A stretch of DNA of 64,000 nt from Pseudovibrio denitrificans JCM 12308 (GTDB taxonomy: Bacteria > Pseudomonadota > Alphaproteobacteria > Rhizobiales > Stappiaceae). This document shows, piece after piece, positions 40,343-48,940 of this stretch (the first letter of the stretch is position 1; each line of letters starts with the position of its first letter). The notes under the pieces were generated by a model. That model saw only the letters and a list, made by a program, of their open reading frames with translations. It searched no databases and was not told the DNA's origin. The position numbers and the translations under genes were made by a program. Where the stretch lies: positions 310,001-374,000 of the forward strand of contig NZ_BAZK01000004.1 of NCBI RefSeq assembly GCF_001310815.1. The letters are read 5' to 3'.

Positions 40343-40364
40343 GAGCTGATTTAAAGGAGGGGAG

Positions 40365-40877
40365 ATGGCAGAGGAACAGGAGCCCGAAAACGAAGAGGAA
40401 CAGGCAGCGCGGCTGCGTGTGCCTCTGGAGGTCTGGCAGGTGGTTCGCCGCATGGTGGAAGAGGAGGCGATTTCCATTGCTGATATCGCCCGCAAGACCG
40501 GCCTGCCAAGCAGCACCATCACCACCAAGATCAGGCGGGAAGGGTGGCTGCGCAAGTGGGAGCTGGCCCAGCAACTGGCAAGCTCAGGAACAGAAGAGCG
40601 CAAACGCCTGATCGCCCGTCTCTATACTGCCTTTGAGAAACAGGTGAGCGCACTGGAAGCCAAACTGAAAAAGCTCAGCGGCGATCCGCAATCTGCAGCG
40701 GGCGAGATGGACGCCACCGCAAAGGCAATCACCAGCCTCGCCAAAACGCTGGATATGCTGATTGATTTGCAAGAGGCCCATGGCGCGGACAACACAGAAG
40801 AGGTGAGTGATGACCAGATGCGACAACAGCTTTCGCAGCGCATTGCAAGCTTGTGTGGCGCAGGGCAAACTTCATGA
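40365..40877 (+). CDS. GTA small terminase-like protein (gp1)
   Basis: A 170-residue acidic protein. An N-terminal helix-turn-helix (about 35-65, ADIARKTGLPSSTITTKIRREG core) is followed by a long helical region (about 70-160), the arrangement of small terminase subunits that select DNA for packaging. In Rhodobacter-type GTAs the equivalent gp1 binds packaging DNA with little sequence preference. It has a perfect AAAGGAGG ribosome site and overlaps the large terminase gene. It is the first gene of the cluster. Confidence 0.82.
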   Translation: MAEEQEPENEEEQAARLRVPLEVWQVVRRMVEEEAISIADIARKTGLPSSTITTKIRREGWLRKWELAQQLASSGTEERKRLIARLYTAFEKQVSALEAKLKKLSGDPQSAAGEMDATAKAITSLAKTLDMLIDLQEAHGADNTEEVSDDQMRQQLSQRIASLCGAGQTS

Positions 40878-42141
40878 GTTCATCGCGTCGCTAAGCCAAG
40901 CTGAACTGAGCTTCCTTCAATATAACTGGCAGGTCTTTGCACACGCCCACCAACGCCCGCCAGAAGGCCACTGGGCCACATGGCTGCTCATGGGAGGGCG
41001 CGGCGCAGGCAAAACCAGAGCAGGGGCAGAATGGGTGCGAGGTAAGACGGCCGGTGAGCCTTGGGCTGGTCCACCAGCGGGCAACATTGCACTTGTGGGG
41101 CAAACCTACGCGGATGTCCGGGAGGTGATGATCGAAGGCATTTCCGGTCTGCTCGCCGTGCATCCACCCAACCAAAAGCCTCAGTGGAATCCGTCACGCC
41201 GCCGTCTGGAATGGCCCAACGGCGCAATCGCGAGGGCCTTCTCCTCGGAAGATCCAGAGGCCTTGCGCGGTCCTCAGTTTGATGCAGCCTGGTGTGATGA
41301 AGCGGGCAAGTGGAGCAATGCAACAGAGACGTTCGATATGCTCCAGTTCGGTCTGCGCCTTGGTACGCAGCCACAGCAACTGGTCACTACAACGCCAAAG
41401 TCCACCCCGCTGCTGAAAATGCTGCTGCAGGATCAGCGAGTGGTGGTGACAAAAGCAGGCACCAGGTCCAATGCCGCCTTTCTGGCTGAAGCCTTCCTGC
41501 AACAAATGGCAGAGCACTACGGTGGAACCCGGCTCGGCAGGCAGGAGCTGGATGGTGAGCTGATCGAAGATCGCGAAGACGCCTTGTTTGCCCGCAAATG
41601 GTTCGAGATGAACCGTGTTCGCCACGTGCCCGAACTGAAGCGCATCGTCGTTGCCATCGACCCGCCCGCCACATCAGGCAAGTCGGCAGACGCCTGCGGT
41701 ATCATCGCAGCGGGCATAACGGATGCAGCTGAGTTGCTCGTCCTTCGAGACAGAACCGCTCAGGGCCTGCGCCCCGCTGCATGGGCAGATCAGGCCATCC
41801 GGCTCTATCATGAGTTGGAAGCGGACTGCCTGCTGGCGGAGGTCAATCAGGGCGGGGACATGGTACGTGAGGTGATTGAAGGCGTGGATGCAAGCGTGCC
41901 CGTTAAATCCGTCCACGCCACAAGAAGTAAACGCCGCAGGGCGGAACCCGTAGCGCTGCTATATGAGCAGGGCCGCGTCCACCACTGCGGCGTGTTTCCG
42001 GAACTGGAAGATGAGCTGGCCGACTTCAGTGCCAGTGGTTTGAGCAACGGAAAATCACCGGACAGGCTCGATGCGCTAGTCTGGGCGATTACAGAACTGA
42101 ACCGCCGCCCTACAGGCAAACCACGCCTGCGCAAACTTTAA
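40810..42141 (+). CDS. GTA large terminase (gp2)
   Basis: A packaging motor of about 443 residues. The ATPase has Walker A GGRGAGKTRAGAEW (about 59-72) and Walker B FDAAWCDEAG (about 157-166). The nuclease domain has acidic residues in VAIDPPATSGKSAD (about 280-293) and SPDRLDALVWAI (about 417-428). It closely follows the GTA large terminase family. An ATG at 40810 and a GTG at 40807 are both possible starts. Either overlaps gp1. Confidence 0.92.
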   Translation: MTRCDNSFRSALQACVAQGKLHEFIASLSQAELSFLQYNWQVFAHAHQRPPEGHWATWLLMGGRGAGKTRAGAEWVRGKTAGEPWAGPPAGNIALVGQTYADVREVMIEGISGLLAVHPPNQKPQWNPSRRRLEWPNGAIARAFSSEDPEALRGPQFDAAWCDEAGKWSNATETFDMLQFGLRLGTQPQQLVTTTPKSTPLLKMLLQDQRVVVTKAGTRSNAAFLAEAFLQQMAEHYGGTRLGRQELDGELIEDREDALFARKWFEMNRVRHVPELKRIVVAIDPPATSGKSADACGIIAAGITDAAELLVLRDRTAQGLRPAAWADQAIRLYHELEADCLLAEVNQGGDMVREVIEGVDASVPVKSVHATRSKRRRAEPVALLYEQGRVHHCGVFPELEDELADFSASGLSNGKSPDRLDALVWAITELNRRPTGKPRLRKL

Positions 42142-42360
42142 AAACATCAATAGCATCAAAGGTTAGCTCGCAAACTTGAATCTGTTTGTGAGGATTAAGC
42201 TCGCGCGTGCTGCTGAAATGCGGGCGCCGATTTTCGGAATAAAGATCCACGAGACGAAAAGCTAAAGCAGTTTCTCAAGTCAGGCAGAACAGCCAACGGC
42301 TTTGGCGATCTGATTACTTGAATCAAAACATTAAGTTAGAGCAAAAAGGACTCTGATCTC
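42142..42360. other. Gap between large terminase and portal genes
   Basis: About 220 bp, unusual inside a GTA cluster. It contains a degenerate relic of the 45-bp palindrome (GGCGCCGATTTTCGGAATAAAG around 42224-42245) but no recognisable gene. Confidence 0.5.
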
Positions 42361-43539
42361 ATGGGGTTACGCAGACTTCTTGAATCAGTTTTTTCACCTG
42401 CAGCGGAGCAGAAAGCATCACGGGCAAAATCCGTGGCCTTCATGCGCTTTGGTGAAGGGGCCGTCTGGACCCCGCGCAACTATGAATCACTTATAAATCA
42501 AGGATATTTACGAAATACTATCGCCTACAGATGTGTCCGCCTCATTTCAGAAAGTGCGGCAAACATCTCACTGACCATCAAGGTTGGCGATGCAGAGCTG
42601 GAAACGCACCCTTTGATGGACCTGCTGAACCAGCCCACCCCCACACAAACACGGCGCTCGTTCCTGGAGGAGCTCTACGGCTTCCTGCTGGTCTCCGGCA
42701 ATGCTTATGTGGAGGCCGTGTCGCTGGAGGGCGAGCCGCGTGAGCTGCATGCTCTGCGACCTGACCGCATGAAGGTACTGGTGGATGATGTGGGTTGGGT
42801 GGAGGCCTACGAGTATCAGGTGGCCGGGCGCAAAGTGGAATTGCGCAAGGGGGCGGGCGATAAGATCGAGCCCGTCCTGCACATCAAGCTCTTCAATCCG
42901 CTCAACGATCACTATGGCTTTGCCCCCATCGAAGCGGCGCAGGTGGCTCTTGATATCCATAATGCCGCCGGTGACTGGAACAAATCCCTGCTGGACAACG
43001 CGGCGTGTCCAACAGGCGCACTGGTCTATGGCGCAGGCGATGCCATGAACATGACCGACGATCAGTTCCACCGCCTTAAGGAAGAGCTGGAAAGCTCCTA
43101 TCAGGGTGCCCGCAATGCAGGCCGTCCCATGCTTCTGGAAGGTGGGTTGGATTGGAAGCAAATGGGCATGTCGCCAAAGGACATGGACTTCATCGAGCTG
43201 AAAAACGTTGCCGCCCGAGAAATTGCGCTGGCCTTCGGCGTACCGCCCATGCTGCTCGGCATTCCGGGAGATAACACCTACGCCAACTATCAAGAGGCCA
43301 ACCGTGCTTTCTGGCGGCTGACTGTGGTGCCACTCGCGGCCCGGGTTCTCTCTGAACTCTCCAACTGGCTTTCCGGTGCTTACGGTGAGCAGATCACCTT
43401 GGAGTTAGATTTGGATGCTGTCGAAGCGTTGGCACAGGAACGCAAAGCGCTGTGGGATCGTATCACCACCGCTGACTTCCTCAGCCGCGATGAAAAACGT
43501 ATGGCCGTGGGCTACGGCGCGGAGGGCGCGGATGAGTGA
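42361..43539 (+). CDS. GTA portal protein (gp3)
   Basis: A 392-residue HK97-type portal protein, the dodecameric ring through which DNA enters the head. Typical segments are RLISESAANISL, LLNQPTPTQTRRSFLEELYGF (core: LNQPTPTQTRRSFLEEL), GNAYVEAV and the later AFGVPPMLLGIPGDNTYANYQEANRAFW (core: GVPPMLLGIPGDNTYANY). Full length. Its stop overlaps the next small gene by 8 nt. Confidence 0.93.
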   Translation: MGLRRLLESVFSPAAEQKASRAKSVAFMRFGEGAVWTPRNYESLINQGYLRNTIAYRCVRLISESAANISLTIKVGDAELETHPLMDLLNQPTPTQTRRSFLEELYGFLLVSGNAYVEAVSLEGEPRELHALRPDRMKVLVDDVGWVEAYEYQVAGRKVELRKGAGDKIEPVLHIKLFNPLNDHYGFAPIEAAQVALDIHNAAGDWNKSLLDNAACPTGALVYGAGDAMNMTDDQFHRLKEELESSYQGARNAGRPMLLEGGLDWKQMGMSPKDMDFIELKNVAAREIALAFGVPPMLLGIPGDNTYANYQEANRAFWRLTVVPLAARVLSELSNWLSGAYGEQITLELDLDAVEALAQERKALWDRITTADFLSRDEKRMAVGYGAEGADE

Positions 43540-43720
43540 GTTGATGACAGCGCTCGCCGCAAAAGGAGATCTTGCCCATGTGGTGCTTGGTGCCTGGGCA
43601 GGCACATCCACCTCCATGCTTTTATGGGCACTGAAACAGGTCATCCGATTCAATCGCCGCTTTGAAGAGTTCATGTGCGAACTGGAAAAACTCAACCAAC
43701 TTCTGCGCATGGATGTCTGA
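43532..43720 (+). CDS. Small membrane protein in the gp3.5 position
   Basis: A 62-residue protein with one hydrophobic segment (about 15-37, LAHVVLGAWAGTSTSMLLWAL) and a charged helical tail. It overlaps the portal gene by 8 nt. Its position matches gp3.5 of Rhodobacter-type GTA clusters, which is also a short unassigned gene. Confidence 0.75.
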   Translation: MSELMTALAAKGDLAHVVLGAWAGTSTSMLLWALKQVIRFNRRFEEFMCELEKLNQLLRMDV

Positions 43721-43771
43721 AACATACGCACAGAAAATGTTGAGCTGACATAAATGGTTTGAGGGAACCTC

Positions 43772-43954
43772 TTGACTCAAAATCACAAAGCAAATGCGGC
43801 GCCAGAGGAGCGAAAACAACAGCTCACCGAGCGGCGCACAGAACCGCCAGCACAGACCTTCGCCACCTTCACGCAGGCTCTTGCCGGTGCACTGGCAGAG
43901 CGTCGTGCGGCGAAGGCAGAAGGCATCAACAGGACCAATAAAAACAACAACTGA
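43772..43954 (+). CDS. Possible small gene between gp3.5 and the protease
   Basis: A 60-residue basic frame starting at a TTG with GAGGGA upstream, reading TQNHKANAAPEERKQQLTERR and so on. It fills most of the gap before the protease gene. I recognise no family. It may be a real tiny protein or non-coding; codon content and the purine-rich site give only moderate support. Confidence 0.35.
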   Translation: MTQNHKANAAPEERKQQLTERRTEPPAQTFATFTQALAGALAERRAAKAEGINRTNKNNN

Positions 43955-43979
43955 TAGTGCACTAAAGGAGGCAAGCAAT

Positions 43980-44405
43980 TTGAACACAGATCACCCCATC
44001 GCCATTGAGGGTTATGCCAGCCGGTTTGAGCTGAGCGATCAGGGCGGTGATGTTATGCGCAAAGGTGCATTTCACACCACCTTGCAAAAACAAAAGCTCT
44101 CCGATGTGAAAATGCTCTGGCAGCATGACCCGGCGCACCCCATCGGCAAGTGGCTGCACATTCAGGAAGACAGCATCGGCCTCTTTGCCAAAGGGCTACT
44201 CTATCCAGGTATTGCGCAGGGGCGACAAGCCATCGCCATGGTGCAGGCGGGCATTCTGGATGGGCTGTCCATTGGCTTCAAAACCCGCCGTGCCCAGCGC
44301 AACAGCAAAACCGGCAGACGGGATGTGCTGGCAGTCGATCTCTGGGAGATCTCACTGGTCACGTTCCCTCTACTGCCATCAGCCCGGCTGACCGTCGTCT
44401 CCTGA
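43980..44405 (+). CDS. GTA prohead protease (gp4)
   Basis: A 141-residue HK97-type prohead protease that processes the capsid protein. The catalytic His is in MLWQHDPAHPIGKW (about 43-56) and the Ser in GLSIGFKTRRA (about 96-106). I choose the TTG at 43980, preceded by AAAGGAGGCAAG, because the conserved region (IAIEGYASRFELSDQGGD) begins directly after it. The frame upstream is open but has no family resemblance. Confidence 0.88.
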   Translation: MNTDHPIAIEGYASRFELSDQGGDVMRKGAFHTTLQKQKLSDVKMLWQHDPAHPIGKWLHIQEDSIGLFAKGLLYPGIAQGRQAIAMVQAGILDGLSIGFKTRRAQRNSKTGRRDVLAVDLWEISLVTFPLLPSARLTVVS

Positions 44406-44490
44406 CGATCCTTTTATTCTGAACCGACGAGCTGTGGTGTCCGTTTTGGAGCCGCAGTTTTTTATTGTCTAATTCAAGGAAAATAATCCT

Positions 44491-45822
44491 ATGAAAAACA
44501 CATGCAATCCAGCATTGGAAACCAAAGACTTCGCCAGAGAAGCTGCAGGAAAATCAGCGGAACCCATAATTTCGGGCTCTGCAACAGGGCATTTTGCTTC
44601 TGCTATGGAGCGTGCTGACAGCTTCGATCAGCTCAATCACGCTTATTCTGAGTACATCCAGACAAATGATATGCGTCTGGCGGAGCTGGAACAGAAGTCC
44701 GGCTCAGACGTCTTGCTGGATGAAAAGCTGGCTAAATTGGACGAGATCATTGATGGCCAGCTGCGCCACCTCAACGAGCTTCAGCTCAAATCCCAACGCC
44801 TACCACGCTCTGCGCCGGATGCCGGGAACAGTCCAACGGCGGAGGTGGAACACAAGTCCGCCTTTGAAACTTATATGCGCGAGGGGCAGGAAAGTCGCCT
44901 GAAAACGCTGGAACAGAAAGCCATGTCCTCTGGCACAGCCGCTGATGGCGGGTATCTGGTGCCGCAGCAGCTGGAAACAGACATCCTGCGCCGCATCACA
45001 GCGCTTTCGCCCATCCGCTCAATCGCCTCCAACCGCAAAATCTCCGGCTCCTCCTATCGCCGCCCCATCGTCTCCGCCAATCCAGATGCGGACTGGGAAG
45101 GCGAAACCGACGCCCGCAGCACGCCAACCAACGCGATGAAGTTTGAGATGCGGGAAGTGAAGATCTTCGAGCTGTCGGCTCTGCCAGCGGTCACTCAGAC
45201 CTTACTGGATGATGCCGCCGTCAACATCGGCGAAATTCTGGCAGAAGAGGTGGAAACTGTCTTTGCAGAAAAAGAGTCTGCCGCCTTCATCAACGGCAAT
45301 GGCACCAGCCAGCCACAAGGCTTGCTGCAAGGCACCATCCATGGCTCACTGGATGATACCGGCCTTTCCATTGGCTCTATCAAGACCGGTGAGGCAGGTG
45401 CGTTTCCCTCTTCCAATGGTGGAGACTTGCTGATCTCGCTGATCTATGGCGTCAAAACCGCGATCCGCCGCAACGCCCGTTTCCTCTTTAACCGCAGAAC
45501 GCAGGCCGCCATTCGCAAGCTGAAAGACGGGCAGGGCAACTACCTCTGGCAACCACCAGCATCCGCCGGTGCTGACCCAAGCCTCATGGGCTTTCCGGTC
45601 ACAGAGGCAGAACACATGCCAGATATGACAGCGGGCTCTGACCCTTATGCCATCGCGTTTGGTGACTTCCACCGCGGTTACATGGTGGTGGACCGTGTCG
45701 GCATCTCCGTACTGCGCGACCCATACACCAGCAAGCCGAACGTACTGTTTTACATCACCAAACGTGTCGGCGGCGGCATCATGGATTTTGATGCCTACAA
45801 ACTGCTGAACTTCAGCGCCTAA
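44491..45822 (+). CDS. GTA major capsid protein (gp5)
   Basis: A 443-residue HK97-fold capsid protein. A helical scaffold-like N-terminal region (about 25-135) is followed by the mature capsid (SGTAADGGYLVPQQLETDIL from about 148; DADWEGETDARSTP, ANINGNGTSQPQGLL-like segment FINGNGTSQPQGLL, and KRVGGGIMDFDA near the end). The protease gp4 is expected to remove the scaffold region. It is usually the most highly expressed gene of a GTA cluster. A good AAGGAAAATAATCC ribosome site precedes the ATG. Confidence 0.95.
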   Translation: MKNTCNPALETKDFAREAAGKSAEPIISGSATGHFASAMERADSFDQLNHAYSEYIQTNDMRLAELEQKSGSDVLLDEKLAKLDEIIDGQLRHLNELQLKSQRLPRSAPDAGNSPTAEVEHKSAFETYMREGQESRLKTLEQKAMSSGTAADGGYLVPQQLETDILRRITALSPIRSIASNRKISGSSYRRPIVSANPDADWEGETDARSTPTNAMKFEMREVKIFELSALPAVTQTLLDDAAVNIGEILAEEVETVFAEKESAAFINGNGTSQPQGLLQGTIHGSLDDTGLSIGSIKTGEAGAFPSSNGGDLLISLIYGVKTAIRRNARFLFNRRTQAAIRKLKDGQGNYLWQPPASAGADPSLMGFPVTEAEHMPDMTAGSDPYAIAFGDFHRGYMVVDRVGISVLRDPYTSKPNVLFYITKRVGGGIMDFDAYKLLNFSA

Positions 45823-45854
45823 CCAGCTTCCATCACAATCAAGGAGGGGCCGCC

Positions 45855-46427
45855 GTGACGGCTATACTCACAGTGCCACCGGCTCTGGAGCCGGTTTCGC
45901 TCGCCCAGGCGCATGCGCAGCTCAGGGTGTCTCATACCCACGAGGACGATCTGATCGGACGCCTGATCAAAGCCGCGCGGGAACAGGTGGAGACACTCAC
46001 ACGGCGGGCTCTCATAGAACAGGAATGGCGGCTGTTATTAGATGACTTGCCGCCAGATCGGCTGATCCGCCTGCCGGTCGCCCCGGTAGCGCAAATCCTG
46101 CAGGTCTACACCTATGACAAGGACGGCAACCAACATCAGGTGCCTTCCTCGGACTATCAGGTAGACTTGGCAGGAAACCCCGCCCGCCTCCGCTTCAAGG
46201 CAGGCGCGGTCAGACCACTTCGTGACCTCAACGGCATCGAGATCGACTTCAAGGCAGGCTACGGATCAGCGGCAACGGCTGTTCCCGCAGGCCTGCAAAC
46301 CGCGATCCTGATGCTGGTCGGCTTCTGGTATGAGCGCCGCTCCATGCTGGAGGAAACCCGCCTCACAGGCCTCATGCCCCACGGTTTTGAGGCCGCTCTG
46401 TCTCCCTATAAGGTCCTCAGAATATGA
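45855..46427 (+). CDS. GTA head-tail adaptor (gp6)
   Basis: A 190-residue head-tail connector protein of the gp6-like family, starting at GTG with AAGGAGGGG 4-11 nt upstream. Conserved features: SLAQAHAQLRVSHTHEDDLIGRLI near the start (core: LRVSHTHEDDLIG), TRRALIEQEW, and the IDFKAGYGSAATAVPAGLQTAILML (core: FKAGYGSAATAVP) segment. It overlaps the stopper gene by 4 nt. Confidence 0.88.
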   Translation: MTAILTVPPALEPVSLAQAHAQLRVSHTHEDDLIGRLIKAAREQVETLTRRALIEQEWRLLLDDLPPDRLIRLPVAPVAQILQVYTYDKDGNQHQVPSSDYQVDLAGNPARLRFKAGAVRPLRDLNGIEIDFKAGYGSAATAVPAGLQTAILMLVGFWYERRSMLEETRLTGLMPHGFEAALSPYKVLRI

Positions 46428-46762
46428 GAGCAGCAGGCACACTCAACGAACCCATGCTGTTGCTCCGCCCTGAAACCACCAACGGCACAGATGGCTCCGT
46501 CACCCGAAGCTATCAGCAAGTGGCCATGGTCTGGGGGCAGGTGGAGGCTTCCACCGGATCAGAGGCCACAACAGCAGGCCGCATCTCCAGTTCCTACCCA
46601 CTCACCATCACCCTTCGCCGCCGCACAGATGTGGCTGAGGGCTGGCGCCTTGAGCAGGACGGACAGAGCCTGAGGGTCAAAGCGATCCTCCCAAACTCAG
46701 AGCAAGATGCCTTCATGCAGATCCTCTGCGAGCAGGAGGAGGGCGATGATGGGGGAACTTGA
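46424..46762 (+). CDS. GTA head-tail stopper (gp7)
   Basis: A 112-residue beta-rich protein of the phage head-tail joining family. Typical pieces are AGTLNEPMLLLRPE, VWGQVEASTGSEATTAGR and ITLRRRTDVAEGWRL. It closes the head and links it to the tail. Overlaps gp6 by 4 nt and gp8 by about 15 nt. Confidence 0.87.
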   Translation: MRAAGTLNEPMLLLRPETTNGTDGSVTRSYQQVAMVWGQVEASTGSEATTAGRISSSYPLTITLRRRTDVAEGWRLEQDGQSLRVKAILPNSEQDAFMQILCEQEEGDDGGT

Positions 46763-47156
46763 ATTCCGCAAAGCCCTGTTTCAGGCCATCCATGCCAAAG
46801 CACCGCTCAAACCTTATCTGGGAGATCCTCTACGCGTGTTCGACGGCGTCCCACGAGGCACAACGTTGCCCTATGCAACGTTAGAGGCCGTCACCACACA
46901 GCTGCTGACAGGTCATCTGAACGAGGGCGGCAGGCTCACTGGTTCCATCGGCATCTACTCCCGCCATCCAGACCGTGCCCAAACTCTGGAAATCCTGCAG
47001 ATCTTCAACGAGCTGCTGGAACCGGGCATCACCCCAGCAACAGGCACTGACGCCGCGGGTCTGACTATGACCGAAACCAGCTGCCGCCGCCTGAGCGATG
47101 GCCGCACTTGGTACGGACGCATCAAATTCTCCGTCCTGCTGCAGCACTCTGATTAA
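46746..47156 (+). CDS. GTA tail terminator, DUF3168 (gp8)
   Basis: A 136-residue DUF3168 protein that caps the tail tube. MGELEFRKALFQAIHAKAPLKPYLGDPLRVFDGVP at the start (core: FRKALFQAIHA) and LNEGGRLTGSIGIYSRH are characteristic. Two adjacent ATG codons at 46746 and 46749 are both possible starts, overlapping the gp7 stop. Confidence 0.88.
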   Translation: MMGELEFRKALFQAIHAKAPLKPYLGDPLRVFDGVPRGTTLPYATLEAVTTQLLTGHLNEGGRLTGSIGIYSRHPDRAQTLEILQIFNELLEPGITPATGTDAAGLTMTETSCRRLSDGRTWYGRIKFSVLLQHSD

Positions 47157-47180
47157 CGCCAACCCTCGAAAGGAAAACAG

Positions 47181-47597
47181 ATGGTCGCACAGGCCGGAAA
47201 AGACCTGCTGTTGAAACTGGACACAGCAGGCACAGGCAGCTTTGAGAGCGTAGCGGGCCTGCGCTCGCGGCGCCTCGCCCTCAACGCAAACCCTATCGAT
47301 ATCACTGATGCGGAAAGCACAGGCCGTTGGCGAGAGCTTCTGGCAGGCGCTTCCACCCGTCATGCATCGCTCTCTGGGAGTGGCTTGTTTCGCGACAAAG
47401 CCTCGGCAGAAAAAGTCCGCACTGCCTTCTTCGCCGGAGAGCTGCGGGACTGGCAGATCATTCTGCCCAGTTTTGGCACTCTGGAAGGTCCATTCCACCT
47501 CTCTGCACTGGAGTATTCCGGCGATTATCGCTCCGAAGTCACCTTCGAGATCTCGCTGGAATCTGCCGGAGAACTCACCTTCACACCGCTGACCTGA
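47181..47597 (+). CDS. GTA major tail tube protein (gp9)
   Basis: A 138-residue TP901-1-like major tail protein. Features: MVAQAGKDLLLKLDT, SRRLALNANPIDITDAES, SGLFRDKASAEKVR and EVTFEISLESAGELTFTP. A GGAAAACAG ribosome site precedes the ATG. It polymerises into the tail tube. Confidence 0.9.
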   Translation: MVAQAGKDLLLKLDTAGTGSFESVAGLRSRRLALNANPIDITDAESTGRWRELLAGASTRHASLSGSGLFRDKASAEKVRTAFFAGELRDWQIILPSFGTLEGPFHLSALEYSGDYRSEVTFEISLESAGELTFTPLT

Positions 47598-47605
47598 GGA
47601 ACACA

Positions 47606-47974
47606 ATGGCATCGAAAACCTATAGCCGGGGCGTCAATCGCAGACGCGGCGAAATCCTCGCAGAGCTTGGCGGTCAAAAGCACATTCTGGTGCTCACACT
47701 CGGTGCACTGGCAGAGCTGGAAGACACACTCAACTGCACCTCCCTGCAACAGCTGACAGAGCGTTTCTCAGAAGGGAACTTGCGCGCTGCCGATATCATC
47801 AAAGTGCTGGGAGCAGGTCTACGTGGTGGTGGGCTCATCATTGAGAATGAGGAAGTTGCCGAACTCTCCCACGAGGGCGGCGTAGCGGCCCTTGCCAAAC
47901 TGGCGGGCGAGCTGCTTGTCGCAACATTCTCTTCGCAGCAACCGCATGTCACTTCAAAGTATGGTCAGTCGTGA
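47606..47974 (+). CDS. GTA tail assembly chaperone, first frame (gp10)
   Basis: A 122-residue protein of the GTA gp10 family, with NRRRGEILAELGGQKHILVLTLGALAELEDTL (core: RGEILAELGGQKHILVLTLG) and FSEGNLRAADIIKVLGAGLRGGG. It overlaps the next small chaperone gene by 4 nt, the usual arrangement of paired tail chaperones. Confidence 0.87.
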   Translation: MASKTYSRGVNRRRGEILAELGGQKHILVLTLGALAELEDTLNCTSLQQLTERFSEGNLRAADIIKVLGAGLRGGGLIIENEEVAELSHEGGVAALAKLAGELLVATFSSQQPHVTSKYGQS

Positions 47975-48204
47975 AGCAGAGCCGTATCACCAACACCCTA
48001 CTGCCCTGGCATGAGCTGCTGCACAAAACCTGCCGTGAGTTGGGCTGGTCGCCACACACTTTCTGGCAGGCAACACCAAAAGAGCTGGAGATGGCGCTGA
48101 ACCCGCCGGGCCATCAGAACACACACAGCCTCTCTCGCAGCACACTGAATGATCTGCTCCGCCAGTTCCCCGACGAACAGGAACCGCACCATCATGACGG
48201 ATAG
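47971..48204 (+). CDS. GTA tail assembly chaperone, second (gp10.1)
   Basis: A 77-residue protein starting at GTG overlapping gp10. The core LLHKTCRELGWSPHTFWQATPKELEMAL matches the small tail-chaperone family (W-x-P-x-x-FW-x-x-TP-x-EL). It overlaps the tape-measure gene by 11 nt. Confidence 0.85.
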   Translation: MKQSRITNTLLPWHELLHKTCRELGWSPHTFWQATPKELEMALNPPGHQNTHSLSRSTLNDLLRQFPDEQEPHHHDG

Positions 48205-48730
48205 TTTCAACGAACCGCTGAACGTGGAAGACGCCCGCGAACTGGAAGTGACCATGCAGGAGGTCAACGCACTGGCCAAGGAGTTCTCCTCCGAACTCAG
48301 TAAAGGCCTGCAAAGCGCTGTCACCTCAGGCAAGGATTTGCAATCCATCCTCTCTCAAGTCGCGCTGAACCTTTCCAGCTCCGCTCTCAACAACGCCCTT
48401 AAACCGCTGGAGGGTTTGCTGTCTGCAGGCATTTCCTCCGCAATTGGCAGTGTAACGCCTTTCGCAAAAGGCGGTGTCGTGTCCAGCCCTACGATGTTTG
48501 CGGCAAACGGCACAGGTCTGGGGCTGATGGGGGAAGCTGGCGCAGAAGCAATCCTGCCTTTGCAGCGTGGCAGTGATGGCCGCCTTGGCGTTGCCATGAG
48601 CGCAGGCAGCAATCAGCCCAGCGTCACCATAAACGTGGCAACACAGGATGTGCGCAGCTTTGAAAGATCTCAGGGACAGATTGCGATGATAATGGCCCGC
48701 GCCACCGGACGGGGGCGACGCGGGCTATGA
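48194..48730 (+). CDS. GTA short tail tape measure protein (gp11)
   Basis: A 178-residue protein. It starts with a helical region (ELEVTMQEVNALAKEFSSEL core) and has a glycine-rich central segment (SAGISSAIGSVTPFAKGGVVSSP) and GEAGAEAILPLQRGSDGRL, shared with phage tape measures and GTA gp11. The short length matches the short GTA tail. I place the start at 48194 because the track upstream only reads through the chaperone gene. Two hairpins follow at once. Confidence 0.85.
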   Translation: MTDSFNEPLNVEDARELEVTMQEVNALAKEFSSELSKGLQSAVTSGKDLQSILSQVALNLSSSALNNALKPLEGLLSAGISSAIGSVTPFAKGGVVSSPTMFAANGTGLGLMGEAGAEAILPLQRGSDGRLGVAMSAGSNQPSVTINVATQDVRSFERSQGQIAMIMARATGRGRRGL

Positions 48731-48801
48731 CGTCGGCATTGAAGAGGAGGGACTCAAGGACCGACGTTGTTTTGCTACCGGACGGTGGTAGCAAACTTTT
48801 T
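48730..48801 (+). terminator. Double hairpin between gp11 and gp12
   Basis: Directly at the gp11 stop, ACGTCGG (48730-48736) can pair with CCGACGT (48761-48767). Then TTTGCTACC (48771-48779) pairs with GGTAGCAAA (48787-48795), a 9-bp stem with a 7-nt loop followed by CTTTTTGG. The second is a good intrinsic-terminator candidate in the middle of a structural operon. It could set the ratio of distal-tail genes to head genes. Confidence 0.6.
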
Positions 48802-48940
48802 GGAAAAAACCGTTGCTTTGCAAAGAGGGAGGAGCATGAACAACGGGCCTGCGCAAATCACGCAAACAACTTTCCCATGTCAAACCTATTAGATGCTTCG
48901 TTGGGGGGCAGCCTTGAGCCAAGTCAAACAGGAGGGGGAA

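Larger units (their letters stand above)
39967..40364. other. Leader region of the GTA cluster
   Basis: About 400 bp without a convincing gene. It contains the tandem palindromes at 40243-40287 and 40298-40342 and the gp1 ribosome binding site AAAGGAGGGGAG just before 40365. No CtrA-type TTAA-N7-TTAA site was recognised. Confidence 0.5.
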
